Below, in pieces: positions 34,027 to 45,999 of a DNA stretch of 64,000 nucleotides (within the stretch, counting starts at the first letter, position 1; each line of letters starts with the position of its first letter). The stretch spans positions 18,519-82,518 of the forward strand of contig JAMKCH010049206.1 of the NCBI GenBank assembly GCA_023653785.1, in the 5' to 3' direction. This DNA is from Ophioderma brevispina (taxonomy: Eukaryota > Echinodermata > Ophiuroidea > Amphilepidida > Ophiodermatidae). The notes beneath the pieces were generated by a model, which ran no database searches, was not told where the DNA came from, and saw only the letters and a program-made list of their open reading frames with translations. A program made the translations under genes and the position numbers.

Positions 34027-37000
34027 ATGTTATTGTTATTCAAACCTTTATTATCAACTGCATGCGACAAAATTAGAGAAGCAGAACAAAGGCAGTACAC
34101 TCAAGCCCAGGCCGCAGTCTATAGGCATCATAGCAAGATGATGCCCACACTAACGCAGGACTGTAGACGAAACATAAAACACAAATGAGCAAAAAATAAT
34201 CAAATGAAGCAAAAACATGAAGTTGAGCAGAACAAAGAAGGCAATGGAGGGAATGCCGGCAAATGTCAGTAACTAACGCAAGATCATATACTAATGGGTT
34301 GATCTTCAGAACCAACCCCAAGCCGGCTCCTGTCGAGCATTCCAGATCGTATAGCTGGACAGGATGGCAAAGGACATCGCCGGATAAGAAATGAAGGAGG
34401 CCCTCTATAATCATCGTAGTTATATTTCACCATCAATTTTGAGTTGGTGTTGTACAAACTTACTTTATCAGTAACAGGTGTTTTGATCCCCAAAAAATAC
34501 ACTTGTATCAGAAAAAATGAGAAGAAAAAAATGAGAAACTTCTGGGGCATGCTCTCTGGAAAAAGGCAAAGCCTGAGCATGCCTCCATTTCATGACCATT
34601 ATTACTTTTATGAAGAAACAGGAAGATTTTGCATAGCTGCCCTTAGTTTATGGAGCTTGTAAGTGACGCCTAGATAGACCTTCGTCCTTCATAAGCTATG
34701 AAGAAGCTACAGAGGCAGCCCTATATAACAATACCCAAATCCATTAGCTTATTGAGCTAAGATGTGTACTTATAAACCGTCTTCACACCGAGCAGACTCT
34801 GGAATACAACACAATGGCCATGACCGCGCTATTTATATCATGAACAAGTTAACTATTACTATGAGCTAATAAAATCACAATTCCCATGGCACAGTTCAAT
34901 AGCTTTCATTCACCATTGTATTGAACAAACACATCCCATGTATTTTAGTACGATTGATGATACCAGGACTTGAATCGTCAGCTGTTGTTAATATGTGCTC
35001 ATCCAAGGCTACTGAACTGAGGCCCTTGGTAGAGTAAGTAGATTAGTGTTTACCGAATAGTGATGTGGTATGGCTTGTATGTAATAGACTGTTGTTGTTT
35101 TTTTTGGCAATTCCATTAGTGTTCCGGCCCCCCAGAAAACAAAAATGCAAAAATAGGGTCTTTCCCCCCAAGAACCAGAATGCCACTCATATATATGGTT
35201 TTAAATAATATAGCGCACATCTTTGCAAAGCGGTATTGTGGTTCTTGGGGGGGAAAGGGTTCAAATATAGAAATTCCAATTACCAATTTAAGCCTGTATT
35301 ATAACTTTACATAAAAACGACTTTTGGGAATTTATGTAAAGTCTGATTTTTTTAAACTATCAAAAGGTAAACTTTAAGCAAGTCGCTTTATGTTGCAAAA
35401 CGTTTCACGTTCATCCGTTCTCATGAAAACTATAGCGGGCGTCCTTCATTCCTTATCCGGCGATGTCCTTTGCTTAGTTCCCTCGCAAATGACTTCTTTG
35501 ATTTGGCTCCAACAAAAGAGAAAAACCTTGTCATGTGTCCAACATTATCAGGGGTAATGAGCCCACGTGATCACAAGTGAACCCATATACACAATGTCGG
35601 AAACTAGGTCAAGGTTTTTCTTTTGTTTACGATCATAGGATTTGGTAATGTTCTGATCAAGAGGTACAGTAAGTTCGGCTAGATGATGTATTTCTTTGAT
35701 TTGTTCTAAATAACAAGATTTAAGGTTCAGTTTGACACAATGATACTAACAGGCAGAGTTCCCCCTGTTGTTGTAAAGCCGGCAAGATCGCTAAATATCA
35801 TGATGTCATCGTCGTTCTTTGCGGTGATAAGTCCTTTGAGTGTGGTTACGACGTGCCGGAGAATGGAATTGTGGCGCCATGTGAACGCCTTGGGTAGAGA
35901 TACAGAGCAGTTATTTAAAACATGAAGTAGAGTTTCATGATTACCGCAAAGTTTGCATTTTGTTTGGATCTTTTCCCCAAGTTTTGAGGCTGCTGAAAAA
36001 CTAGGCAAGTAGTCAATGGCAGGCCATTACGACCAAAAGCTGGCAACCCCCCGGGGGAGATCATATATTATGGATCTCCAGGTCAAATCATTCTCCTTCA
36101 GCTCAATGATCTTAAGGAAATTACCCTGCTGAACTAAGGGTCTGATATAGTCGCGCCAAAAGGCGAGACGGTTAGCCGTGACAAGCTTTTTTGACACTTT
36201 GCTTAACCTGAGACCATTTGGATCTTACTTGCGGGAACTGGCCAGTGGCTAGGGTGTAATTTTTTGTGCCATGTTACTGAACCAAACTTAATCTTCTTGC
36301 GCTTCCATTCAGCTTCCCTATTGAGTTTGGACTAGAGGACATGTACAACACGATCATCAGCTTTCGCCATACAGCGGGCGTAGGCTAGGGTGTGGGATTC
36401 GAGATGGAGCTCGGAAATACGAGGGAACCCCATACCATCCGGGTTGTGCAGGATAGCCGGGGTTGGTCCGCGTGGTGGAAGACCTAGGAAAGCTTTGATC
36501 GTGTTTGTATGGATGTGGTCAAGCCTTCAAGTGTCTGTTAATTCGGATATGAAGAATGTATCTCATGGACGGGAATGCAATGGTGTATAAAACGAAGTTT
36601 GTATCCATCCCGAATCATGCATGATGAAACATTAGATATTATGGGTTCAAGTTTACATTTGATAATTTCATTGATGTCTTTGTATTTGCCAGAGAAAGTA
36701 ATATTGCTTCCAAGGAACTTCTCTGGAGCGTCTTTTAAGGATTTCAGGACATTATATCCGAGACTGAACGTACAATCGTCAGGTTTTCCTGATCGAATAG
36801 AGATTGATTTGCACTTTACTGGTTTAAGAGTCAGATTCATTGAACTAGTAATATCATAGATCTCATTCATGATTTTCTGATTGTGACGTTTATCTGCCGT
36901 TATCAAGCAAAAATCGTCGGCGAACGGTAATGTTATATACCGGCAACCATCAAGATGATTATACCCATACCTATCTTCCATAGTTTTAAGGTGCTGGATG

Positions 37001-37861
37001 ATAGGGTTAAATACCGCTAGAAAAATCGTTGAAGATAACGGGTCACCTTGAAAGACACCCCTTTTGAAGTCAAATGGAGCAGATATCCAACCGGGACCTT
37101 TAACTTGGCCTTGGATATTTGAATACAGGTTTTCAACATATGTACAGATTGAATTTGGCAAACCGTTTCTTGTAAGGTATGATGAATGAGGTTATGTTCT
37201 ACCGAACCGAATGCATCGGTGAGGTCAAAAAACGTGACATGGATGGTTTTCTTCTTATGTCTTGCATTGGTCAGTAACTCATTCATCACAATGTTGTTCA
37301 ATACACCCGTTTATACCTTTGATAAAAGCTTTTTGCGTATTAGAATCCAAGAGATTATTACCTAACATGTACTCGGATATTCTATCAGATAAAATCTGAT
37401 GATACACTTTTCCTATACAAGAAGTCAATGAAATCATTCTAAAGTTCTGGGGATCAGATGTGTCACCAGCTTTGTGGATCAATGAGACGGTGCTTGTTGA
37501 CCAGCTGACCGGTGTGTCACCGTCCTCCATCAACTTGGTGAACACGGTGGCTAGAATATGGTGAGTAGCTGGTAGCTTCCGTAGAATGCCATAAATTATT
37601 CCGTCTGGTCCTGGGGCGAAGTAGGTTTCTTGTTTTGCAAGATAGTCTTAATGTCTTTCGGACTCACAGGTTCGAGATTAAACGGGGTCGAAGCGGGAAC
37701 TTGTAGGTATGGAAACCAGTTAAGACATTCTAGGTGAACCCGGTAGCCGGCTATATTTAGATGAGAAATAGTTAGTTAGTAGGCCTCTATTTTTTGTGAA
37801 AACGCGTGTTTCTCCACTGGGGTTTGGTCAATGATGCCATTGGTACAATGTTGGCAAACTT
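34027..37861 (-). mobile_element. R2-superclade (RT plus restriction-like endonuclease) retrotransposon relic
   Basis: Minus-strand blocks in order: QVPASTPFNLEPVSPKDIK (about 37710), APGPDGIIYGIL across a frameshift, NFRMISLTSCIGKVYHQILS, FFDLTDAFGSVEHNLIHH, RGVFQGDPLSSTIFLAVFNP, then FADDFCLIT with the catalytic ADD (about 36905), LGLPPRG (about 36470), and a zinc knuckle CKLCGNHETLLHVLNNC (about 35930). The restriction-like endonuclease follows: DLAGFTTTGGTLPVSIIVSN, then HLAELTVPLDQNITKSYDRK with the catalytic glutamate near 35660, SRGLITPDN, and, beyond an inserted element, SSYTIWNARQEPAWG near 34335. FDL-DAFGSV, the zinc knuckle after RT and the ELTVP motif place it in the R2/NeSL-type group. 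The 5' end is truncated, and several stops and frameshifts make it dead. Flanking direct repeats are described separately. Confidence 0.85.
34367..35473. mobile_element. 1.1-kb TIR element, copy 1, inserted in the R2-type ORF
   Basis: Left GCAAAGGACATCGCCGGATA (continuing AGAAATGAAGGAGGCCCTCTAT) and the inverted right end GCAAAGGACATCGCCGGATA (continuing AGGAATGAAGGACGCCCGCTAT) form a TIR of about 45 bases. A second, diverged copy lies at 60242-61330. On either side the R2-type endonuclease frame is collinear (FARELS before, ILSSYTIWNAR after), which fixes the insertion point. No transposase is visible; the 113- and 98-residue minus frames at 34073-34580 are shadows. The superfamily and target-site duplication were not resolved. 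Confidence 0.8.
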
Positions 37862-38555
37862 GTCACCGAATGACGTCATCATCGTCATGCATTTACACTG
37901 TAATTGGGCTGTTTGGGGCGTATGGAAAATACGGGAAAATAGTTAAAAATTTAGCAGTTTTTAAGCCCTCACGTCTTTATAAAAAACAGATAAAAATCGA
38001 AACTGTATTCTGTTCATTTCCTAAGGTCACCAGCTTTCTATTGAGATGCAATCATAATTTCGTGGTGTGTGACTTTAAACATACTGCCCTTGGTTTGCAA
38101 TACACGTGCCCAGTCTTGCATGTACGATGTGTCTGCACCGAAGATTTTCTAAATGAAGATAGGACACCCATAGTTTGTACGGCAAACGATATAACACACT
38201 TCTACGTCAGCCAATTACCAATTACCTGCCAGTTGGCACTATTTCCAAAGTAGCAAACTGAACTGCGTCCGACCGCGACTTGTCAGATTTTAAACTTGCC
38301 GTTTGTTTTACAATAAACAATCTTTTGTTAGGGGGAAGTCAGGAGGACAAAGGGACGAGGCTGCCTATTTCTTAATGTCCATGTAATGCTAAAGCAAATC
38401 ATCAGAAAATAACTTATGTCTTTTCATTGTCTTTAGGGAATTTGAACAAAAAAATGAAGATTTGTTATAAATGCTGTAAATTATTCAAGAAACCCCAACA
38501 TTAAATAGCTCACACATTGAAATATGCGGATGCGTCGTCTTACTACCAGACAATA
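37862..38555 (+). other. Unassigned; 140-residue open frame at 37831-38253
   Basis: A plus-strand frame encodes a Cys-containing basic peptide (KIETVFCSFPKVTSFLLRC and so on). Its length is above the local background, but there is no recognised family, no splice context and no match elsewhere in the window. Its first part overlaps the right copy of the candidate target-site duplication. I treat it as unsupported. The remainder is AT-rich. Confidence 0.25.
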
Positions 38556-38559
38556 GGAG

Positions 38560-38835
38560 CGTCCTTCCCCATGGAAGTCCACTTTCGTTCCACAAAAAAA
38601 AAGGAGGAGTGTCCCATCTCCTTGCGTTTTAGGCGTGTTATTCTGATTGCAGTGGGGCATTTTCCATTCGCCGTCTTAGTTTATTCATACCAGGCCTTTC
38701 TGTACACTTGCATGGATATGAGATCGCTCCAAAGCCAAAATCTAACGAAATGAAGTCCGGTGACCTCCACGGCCATTCTATCGGATGACCAAGCCCAACT
38801 ACCCTGTCAAGGAAAACGATTATAAAGCCAGTTAG
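38560..38835 (-). mobile_element. Tc1/mariner-superfamily transposase C-terminal relic
   Basis: The minus strand reads VVGLGHPIEWPWRSPDF followed by ISLDFGFGAISYPCK and NKLRRRMENAPL. It aligns with the well-known transposase segment GPIEWPPRSPDLTPLDFFLW, continuing G-K-x-VY then a Leu-x-x-Arg-Ile helix, around the last catalytic Asp of the DDE/D triad. A stop interrupts the part before it. Upstream (higher coordinates) the sequence is cut by the MITE at 38832. Too short and broken to be active. Confidence 0.7.
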
Positions 38836-39172
38836 GCGACGAAAAACAGAAAACCCTGTTTTACGGGCGAGCGGACCTTTTGAGTAGGGTCGGTCGGTCG
38901 GGCGAATTTTTTCTTTTTTTAATTTTTTTCTTTTCTGGAGCTAAAAATTGGCTTAAATAGCCCCAAAATCTGGAAAAATCAAGAGAAAAAATGAAAAAAT
39001 TTTTACAAACAAATTTTCTTTAAAAATTTGCCAAAATTGATAAATTTGGGCTAAAACAGGCTGATTTTAAATGATTTTTGGAAAAACTAAAAAAAAAAAA
39101 AATCTTGCAAAACTGAAAAAAATCAGGGTCGGTCGGGCCCGTAAAACAGGTTTTTTTATTTTCGTTCGCCTT
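38832..39172. mobile_element. MITE with GTTTTACGGGC ends
   Basis: Left TAGGCGACGAAAAACAG then AAAACCCTGTTTTACGGGC; right, inverted, TAAGGCGAACGAAAATA then AAAAACCTGTTTTACGGGC, a TIR of about 36 bases. Subterminal GGGTCGGTCGG occurs on both sides (38888 in plus; 39127 in plus, so also a direct repeat). The core is A/T homopolymer-rich. It abuts the transposase relic and probably inserted into it. Confidence 0.75.
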
Positions 39173-41280
39173 ACGAACTATTACTCATATCTTTGAGCTC
39201 ATATATGAACTTGTAAAAACCAGGCCCATCAAGCAGCTCCATTACGCTGTTATTAAAAAAATACGCCGCAAGTGGGGCTCTCATGGTTGATAATGCTCAG
39301 AAAAGTATTAGCCCTTTTGAGGTTAGTAAAGGGCCGACTCAGCGATTCCAGAAGAAGAGGGCGCCCTCAATTTTCACACCAAATCGTGTTTTTTTGGCTT
39401 CTACACAATTGCTGGTTCCATTATACTAATCACTGTGTGAATAACTAAGTCAATTCGAAGTAATTCATATTGAAAATCCACACCTTTGTGTATACAATTA
39501 GGGATCCGGAACTTTTGGTATACAAAGGTTATCCTTGGCGCACAAAATTTATTGTGCATTAAATGTTACTGCATGAAAGCTGCGATAAGGAATAATATGT
39601 TTGCAGCTGTCAAAACAACATTTAATAAAACAATGTCATCCTGATACTTCATGGAAAACACGTCATTGAATCTTGACTTGAATCAAATACACGTACTGTT
39701 GCCCATAAAGTTGACTCAAAATATGTTAGCCACCTTTTTTTTGAATGATTCTTACAGTGTGAGTTATTATGATATATAGGGTGTATTTGTATATCGAACA
39801 CTACTTGACTGATCAAAATGACTTGTATCAAATTTCAACTATACATTGAATATTTTATAACAGTCAGCCCTGCATGTTAAATTTTGCACCTTTGTCTTGT
39901 TTTATACCTGTTATTACACCATGTCCTTTGTATTATGTCATTGTCATTGTCTTTGCCACGTATTGTCGGGGTGACAAGTACGATCGACGTCTGCTTTGAC
40001 TGGTTCTCCCCCCATGATGTCCATTGTAATCTGATTGTGTATGGAAAATAATAAACTGAATTACTGAATCAGTCTCTTCCGAGCACATCACCATGAAATT
40101 AGCCCACAATTGACAGAGGCAAAGTCTGGCCGGAACCTTCACTTGATTTCTAGACATGTTCAACTCTATCAACAAAGAAAGACCGGAATGACTGGCATGA
40201 TCAGCGTCCGGGTTAATCGCGAGTTTAAACCTTGATGAATCAAAGTGCGTGTTTGGAATGTTCTGAGAAGTGGTCTGTGAAAAAGCCACGTTTAGCATTA
40301 ACGATGAGTTTACTGAGCTTGTCCTGAATAATAAGCGAATCAGAACTGGTTGTGCCATCTACGCCCAAGACGCCTCCGAACCCGCCTCCCATGGTGGTAG
40401 ACGTTTCATATAGAAGTCCCATCTGATGCAAATGAGGTATTACAATTGATTCCGTCATGCGCTGTGTGACGTTGTGCAGTAGTGCTTGACGGAATGAATG
40501 GCAATACCTCATTTGCTCAATGGGACTGTCTATATAACGTCACCCTATTGGGCAATTTTGGGTATCATTCTCCTTGGTGACAATAGAGCAAAGTTCATAC
40601 ACAACAGTGAAGATTTAATAGTCCCCCACACCAATTCTCATATCAGGAAGCCTGTTATAACCTGGTAGAGGCTATATGCTATTCAACAGGTACCTGTTAT
40701 AAAAGTAGTAAATACTATTTATTCATAACTTATGTTGATGCGCGTACCAATCAAATCTTTTGTAACATAAATATACGCACCTACAACGCTGGGTCATTGA
40801 TATCTCACAATGACCTCCGCGTTTGATGTCGACGCTCCTCAGTGACTCGCCTGTTGTGACGTTTTTCAAGACTACGATTCAAATTTGAATAAATATGGGC
40901 CCTGAAAATGGATATATTTTTTCTTGATAGAGCCCAGCGGGTGTAAACTTAAAATGGCGAGAGCCATGATGTTGATGAAATGCAAAACAACAAGGGCAAG
41001 TTGCTAGTAACAACATTCCTAATATTATCATCCCAAGGAACAATGGGGATAGCTCGGGTACCAGACAGTAGACAAATTACAACACCACTGAATGGATGAA
41101 AATTCATTGCGAAATTACATCTCGAACCAGGCCTCAATCGCCTTGCCCATTTACGTTAGGTACGCGAGTCATCATCTCAGCATGAATTCATACCAATTGT
41201 CATGGCGCTCTTTGTTCTATACGTCGGATTTATTAATTTTCTTGATTATACAATTAACTAACGCGGACAATCATATTGAC
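39173..41280. other. No supported gene; one diverged inverted-repeat partner
   Basis: Minus frames of 141 and 90 residues at 39933-40512 have no recognised motif. 40640-40705 (containing GGTACCTGTTATAAAAGTAG) is an inverted match to 55750-55805 (CAGTTATAAAAGGTACCTG, then GATGAATAGCATCTACCAG), so a short dispersed element sits here. Confidence 0.4.
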
Positions 41281-41470
41281 ACTTTTGAAGTAGAGCCAGA
41301 AGGGGGGCCGGGAGGGTGCTTTTAGTGCTGTTAAACGTGCCCATGCATGCATGTCAACCCATGCCCAGCGTAGCACCGGCCTTCGCGCGGTACTGCCACA
41401 ACGGCTTGCATGTTGCGCAATGCACGAAGATGATTTGAGAAACCTGAGATTTGAAAAGAAAACACAGGTA
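41281..41470 (+). CDS. Candidate GC-rich exon ending in a strong donor
   Basis: This island is much richer in G+C and CpG than its surroundings. From ATG at 41351 the frame reads MSTHAQRSTGLRAVLPQRLA and on to LRFEKKTQ, where AACACAG/GTAAGCAG is an excellent donor at 41467-41468. There is no family resemblance and no acceptor needed if this is a first exon. The minus-strand frame over the same bases is equally long, so coding is unproven. It could be an untranslated first exon or promoter island. Confidence 0.25.
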
Positions 41471-43189
41471 AGCAGTGGCGCGAATGCATGCCGTGAGCTG
41501 GGCCCCATAACGTTACGAAAGGTGAAGTGTAAACCTCAAGTCAGCAGTTTTAATTTAATAATACTATTTTAAAACAAAAACCAATATGCGCACTCCAAAC
41601 AGTCAGACAGTATTTACGCAATGTAAAATAGGCATGATGATTGCGTGAACTGGTGGGATTCCTAAAGATATATTAACCCATGCATACATGACCTCTTCTG
41701 ACGTTACAAACGTACTACTAGGTATTCAAAATCTCGATGATGTTATTTAATGCCCTAAGCAAAAATATAAGAGGCCCTCTGCCCAGAAATTAAAGTAAGC
41801 ATCCGAAAAGCTCGAAAAGGAAAAATCACCGAGGCACGAGGTGATACAGGCCAGTGTGATATACTAAGTTAGGAGGTACATTCAGGACGTATCATTGTGA
41901 CAGAGTGGTTGTTTTTAAGTCTGAAGTGACCCTTAGGTCGGCTAGGTGTCCATAGAACTTTAGGTTGTTAAAAGTAGGTATAATTATATAAATAATGGTG
42001 GTGTATTCCTTTTTGCTTGAACACGGCAATACCACGGTATTATCGATTAGGCCTAAAAAAGTTCCCAAGACTGACAGACGCGACGACATCATCAAGATCA
42101 TGAATTGACATTTAGTTAGGGGGGTGGAATTATGAACTGCAGTTGAAGGATGTGGGCCCGCCGAACACTGAATTCATGCGGCTTTTGTGGAAGTAAGTAT
42201 AGTCCCCTACACGTGCATGACCGCAGGCAACATTCACTTAAACTACGAAGGAAGACATATCAGCCCCGTAGCCGAAGACGACTTTGATTGATGTGTTGTA
42301 CCTCGGTGGCCAAATGAAGTTTGTAATATATTCCTGATTCTGACAATGATTTATCGATCGAGGCATTCTTTCAAATTTCATGCATTTTACCATCATAATG
42401 ACAATGGTCCGACATGGTGACAGTGTCATTGTGTGTATGTAGTCTGTGACTGTCGCTCACAAATGCACGTGGAAAATAGGCAGATTAATTGGCTTATCTG
42501 GGAAACAAACATATTCGTTGTCCAGAACTAACGATATGTATTTATGATATAAACACCAGCAAATCACGAAGGGCACAGTTAGAACACTTTTATAAGGTCA
42601 AATGTTCTTCTTAAAACATCCCGGGTAAATGATCTTGAGCGGTGCTCCCGTACCAGAATAAAAATTGCGTTGATTTGCCATAAAAACTGCGGATGTATCA
42701 AAGTGCGCTACGGTGTGATGGTCAACATGTGTTGTCAAACGTAGACGTATGGGGACAATACCGGTACTCGAGAAGATTCCATTGTTGTGTAGGTGGATAT
42801 AGGTGGCACAACAAAAAATAAATAATGAGCTTGAATGAATTGGAGGGGAATATTGGCAGGAAACCTTAGGAAAATACAGTTTTGAGTACAGTACGCCCCC
42901 CTGGGAAAATTCATCGAACAAAAACAATACCTTCCTATCCAAAAAATAACCGCCCCAAAATAACTTAGCTGGGCGGTTTTTAACCTCTAACTTAAAAATG
43001 TAAGTATTTACTTCAATGTATATGCATAAAATGTAGTAGAAGCTTTTACTAACAGTTTTACTAATAGCATTTGCTCAACAACAGTTGACATGAAGTAGTA
43101 AAACTTCCATGATATGCATAAAAATCCAAGTATTTTATAGAGTTTTCCTAGTAGTCTGGGGCCAAAACCCATTTTTACATGAACCCCCC
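41471..43189. other. No supported gene
   Basis: Mostly unique-looking DNA with short unconvincing frames on both strands. No repeat partner was recognised until 43190. Confidence 0.4.
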
Positions 43190-43640
43190 CAAACGTAGCG
43201 TCCGCCAAAATTTTTTTTGGCCTTGTGTCTGCATCGTGACAAACCTCAGATTGAGAAAACTGAGGTGGTGCCAAAATTGCACCCTGAGCATTTTGAAATA
43301 TCCCAGATGGCCGCCAAGATGGCCGTCAACATAAAATTAGGCAATAACTCAGAACTTCTAAAAGCGGCTATAAAGAGATTCTTGTGTCATTCGTATAGGT
43401 TTTGTCTGTCAATGATTTCCAAAGTTGTATATTTTGAAATACAAAGTATTCCTTATGGATTCTAAGATGGCCCGCCACCACATATATTAGAACGCTCAGC
43501 TTGTATAAGTCGCTATAAGGATGATCTTTGTGTCTTGTATGGTTTGTGGGGTCAATGAATTTCAAAATGTGTACTCCGTTTTAACACTTAAAGTCTCCCT
43601 ATACAGAAATCCAGATGGCCGCCAGATGGCCGCAACACAT
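43190..43640 (+). repeat. Satellite-like block, about 155-base units with GGCCGCCA, left arm
   Basis: Units start at ATGGCCGCCA-type motifs near 43306, 43464 and 43612, each followed by a CAAT-A-TTT-AAA and CTTTGTGTC-type spacer. The whole block, from GCGTCCGCC and TGGTGCCAAAATTGCACCCT onward, is the reverse complement of 49255-49705. The two blocks are thus inverted arms 5.6 kb apart. Confidence 0.65.
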
Positions 43641-43791
43641 AATTATAAATAGCATTAGCTCAGCTTCTACAGCTTATACAATGATGATTAGTGCATTGTA
43701 TAAAGTTAGTTTGTGTCAAAGAATTAAATTCCCCCATGTACTGATTTTAACAAACTTAACCCTCGTCTACGAGCCATTTTTTAACAAAACT

Positions 43792-44534
43792 CCGAAGGGG
43801 GGTGGTGGTTACACCCCCTGTGATTTTCGTTACTGAACACCCGTTCCTGTAAATTTGTACAAAGGATAGCTTAGAGGTTCTTCTTTCCATTGGTACCAAA
43901 ATAAGTACAACCATCCCCATTTATGACGTCACCATGACGTCATAGTTGAGGAAAGTAAGAAATATGAATATAGGGTGGAAAAGTGATATTTCGCCAATTT
44001 TTAGCGACTCAAACCCCCCTATATAGCTCTTAAAATGATTTCTTATATAAAAACTAGTCATTTCCCTCAAGTAGAGTCAAAAACCGCATGAAAAATCTGA
44101 TTTTTCCTAACCTTTGGCGAAAAATTGAATTTCACTGTGTGTGTCTATGGAAATGGCAGTTAGTTTTGCTGACATGCGAATTTATGACGTCATTGCTGAA
44201 GAATGCTAGGGACATTGGTACTATTTTGGTACAAGGAAAGAGGAGGCCCATAGCTATCTTGGACCAAAATCAGTGTATGTGATGTCCTGGTTGTGTTAGG
44301 CATGTGAGTACTTCTCATCCGGAGGGGGGGGGGGTGGTTACCCACCCCCCTATCGATACTTTGGATCACCCTGTATATTACCTATCCCGGTGGATGTTTG
44401 TTTTTCGATGTAAAAGGAGCGGCGGGAACAGGCAATGGACATTACAGTAAAAATTGGCACCCCAAAACAGGGGGTTTTAGCAAGCCGGGGAAGAAAAAAC
44501 CTGACGGGGGGGGGTGGTTAACCCCCCCCTTCGG
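43792..44534. mobile_element. Element with G-rich palindromic ends, copy 1
   Basis: The left end CCGAAGGGGGGTGGTGGTTA continues into ACACCCCC, while the right end GGGGGGGGTGGTTAACCCCC continues into CCTTCGG. Each terminus is itself a G-run/C-run palindrome, and together they form an inverted pair. The interior includes TATGACGTCACCATGACGTC, a tandem of TGACGTCA-like sites. The same element is present inverted at 56857-57426. No coding sequence beyond short frames. Confidence 0.65.
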
Positions 44535-45594
44535 TAGACGAGGGTTGGGTTATAGCCTTCCATAAACCCGATCCAAGATGGACTGCCACATGGCAACAAA
44601 TGGGGCCGTCACAACATTTGCTTAGCTGTATTCTAGCTTCAGAAGTACATACGATTATGGGTTTCGGTCTTGCATTGGATTTTACGGCTAGTGTCACTGT
44701 TATCATTATTAGGATAGGTGAAACTCGGGCTGCTTAGCACAAATTCTTTACAAAAGAAGCTCCAAACTTGCAGTGAGCCTCTCAATCTGATCACCATCCA
44801 ATGGTTTGATCGATATCGTTTTGATAGGATAGGAGAGCCCCTGTGGTGGTGAATGCTGATAATGCAGTTGCTATAGGAGTAAGCAAATGAATGAATATGA
44901 ATTAAGTTTTGCATGGGGTTTAATAGTTCAAAATAATCCAACGTAGTGAGTGACAATGGCTTTAGCAGAAGAAAGAAACTGAATGGGATTCGTTTCTTAA
45001 AACACAGAACTAATCTTTTCCAGAGTTTGAGGGGGTTTTATGACATCACTCACTGTGAGTAAAGAAATTCTTCTGTTACGAGTATGGACAAATACAACTT
45101 CCATGTTTGAAGATAGTGGGATATGAGGATAACAAGACCAAGTCGACAACTGATAAAATCGCTACAATAGAGAGCAGTCAGCTCAGCCAGAGTCCTCGAA
45201 TAGCGGATGTGTTATTCTCTGAAATCCACAGGCAGTACGGAAAAGAACAAGACTGTGTTTGGGGTTTCTCATGTATCTATACAAAAAAGCTTAGCCAAAG
45301 CGATTTTAGTGTCTACTTGATCTTTGATCGACTACTTGAGTGTTAGTATTCAAGGAGCAACAAAGAGCGTTTGCGCGCTGGAAAGCAGGGTCAGTGAGGA
45401 GCCACTGGACTTAGCCTGATGAGTGCCCTCTTCACACCACAGCAATATCTAATAATGTAAAAAACAAAGTACAACTACTCGACATCATTGTAACACACCT
45501 GCTGCGTAACACTGTCAACGAATCACAACCAGCTCGGCAGACAGAGACAGTGCTCTCGTCGACCTTTCTGTGACACGTGCTAAACTCTCCCCCC
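44535..45594. other. No supported gene
   Basis: Short frames only. The minus 105-residue frame at 44639 and plus 79-residue frame at 45107 carry no recognised motif. Confidence 0.4.
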
Positions 45595-45960
45595 CCTGCT
45601 CCCCCTTACACAGTTTCAGAATGGATACTGCTGGCTATGAATACTTCAGGACCAGACCAACTCACATTACGACTCTGACAGAAATACCACCTGGTAGCAA
45701 CCTTCTCCGCAAGGAATGGGTCACATTAACCGGATTCGCACATGAGTCGGTCGCTTCAACAGCAATATGCCACCGATGGGGGCTGCGACATCTCATGCCA
45801 ATGTGGTTCATCCGACGGACTGCGCGACAAATTCTCAAGAGGTGCCCGACTTTCGTCCACCGGTGGAAATAGACTCTCAAAACCCATACCAATCAACAGT
45901 GTGCTGGCTTCACCGTCTACAACATATTTAGCTGCTGCCTCATCCACAAGAAGAAGAAGA
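45595..45960 (+). mobile_element. LINE reverse-transcriptase C-terminal relic
   Basis: Across frameshifts the plus strand gives HINRIRT-VGRFNSNM, then ISCQCGSSD, then ATNSQEVPDFRPP, ending near AAASSTRRRRTTW. This resembles the LNR-RTGVGR-N, CxCG and H-x-CP blocks found at the end of many LINE polyproteins. It is badly broken, with no catalytic core here. Family not assigned. Confidence 0.5.
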
Positions 45961-45999
45961 ACAACCTGGACCAATCAAGAACAGCCGCACGGTAGTACA

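Noticed and set aside
34073..34580. Minus frames of 113 and 98 residues
   Set aside because: They run across the border of the TIR element and the R2-type relic and match neither in a useful frame.
37831..38253. 140-residue open frame as a gene
   Set aside because: No family, splice signals or codon bias; the start lies in a repeat flank.
39933..40512. Minus frames of 141 and 90 residues as a gene
   Set aside because: No motif recognised, the frames overlap each other, and no splice-consistent join was found.
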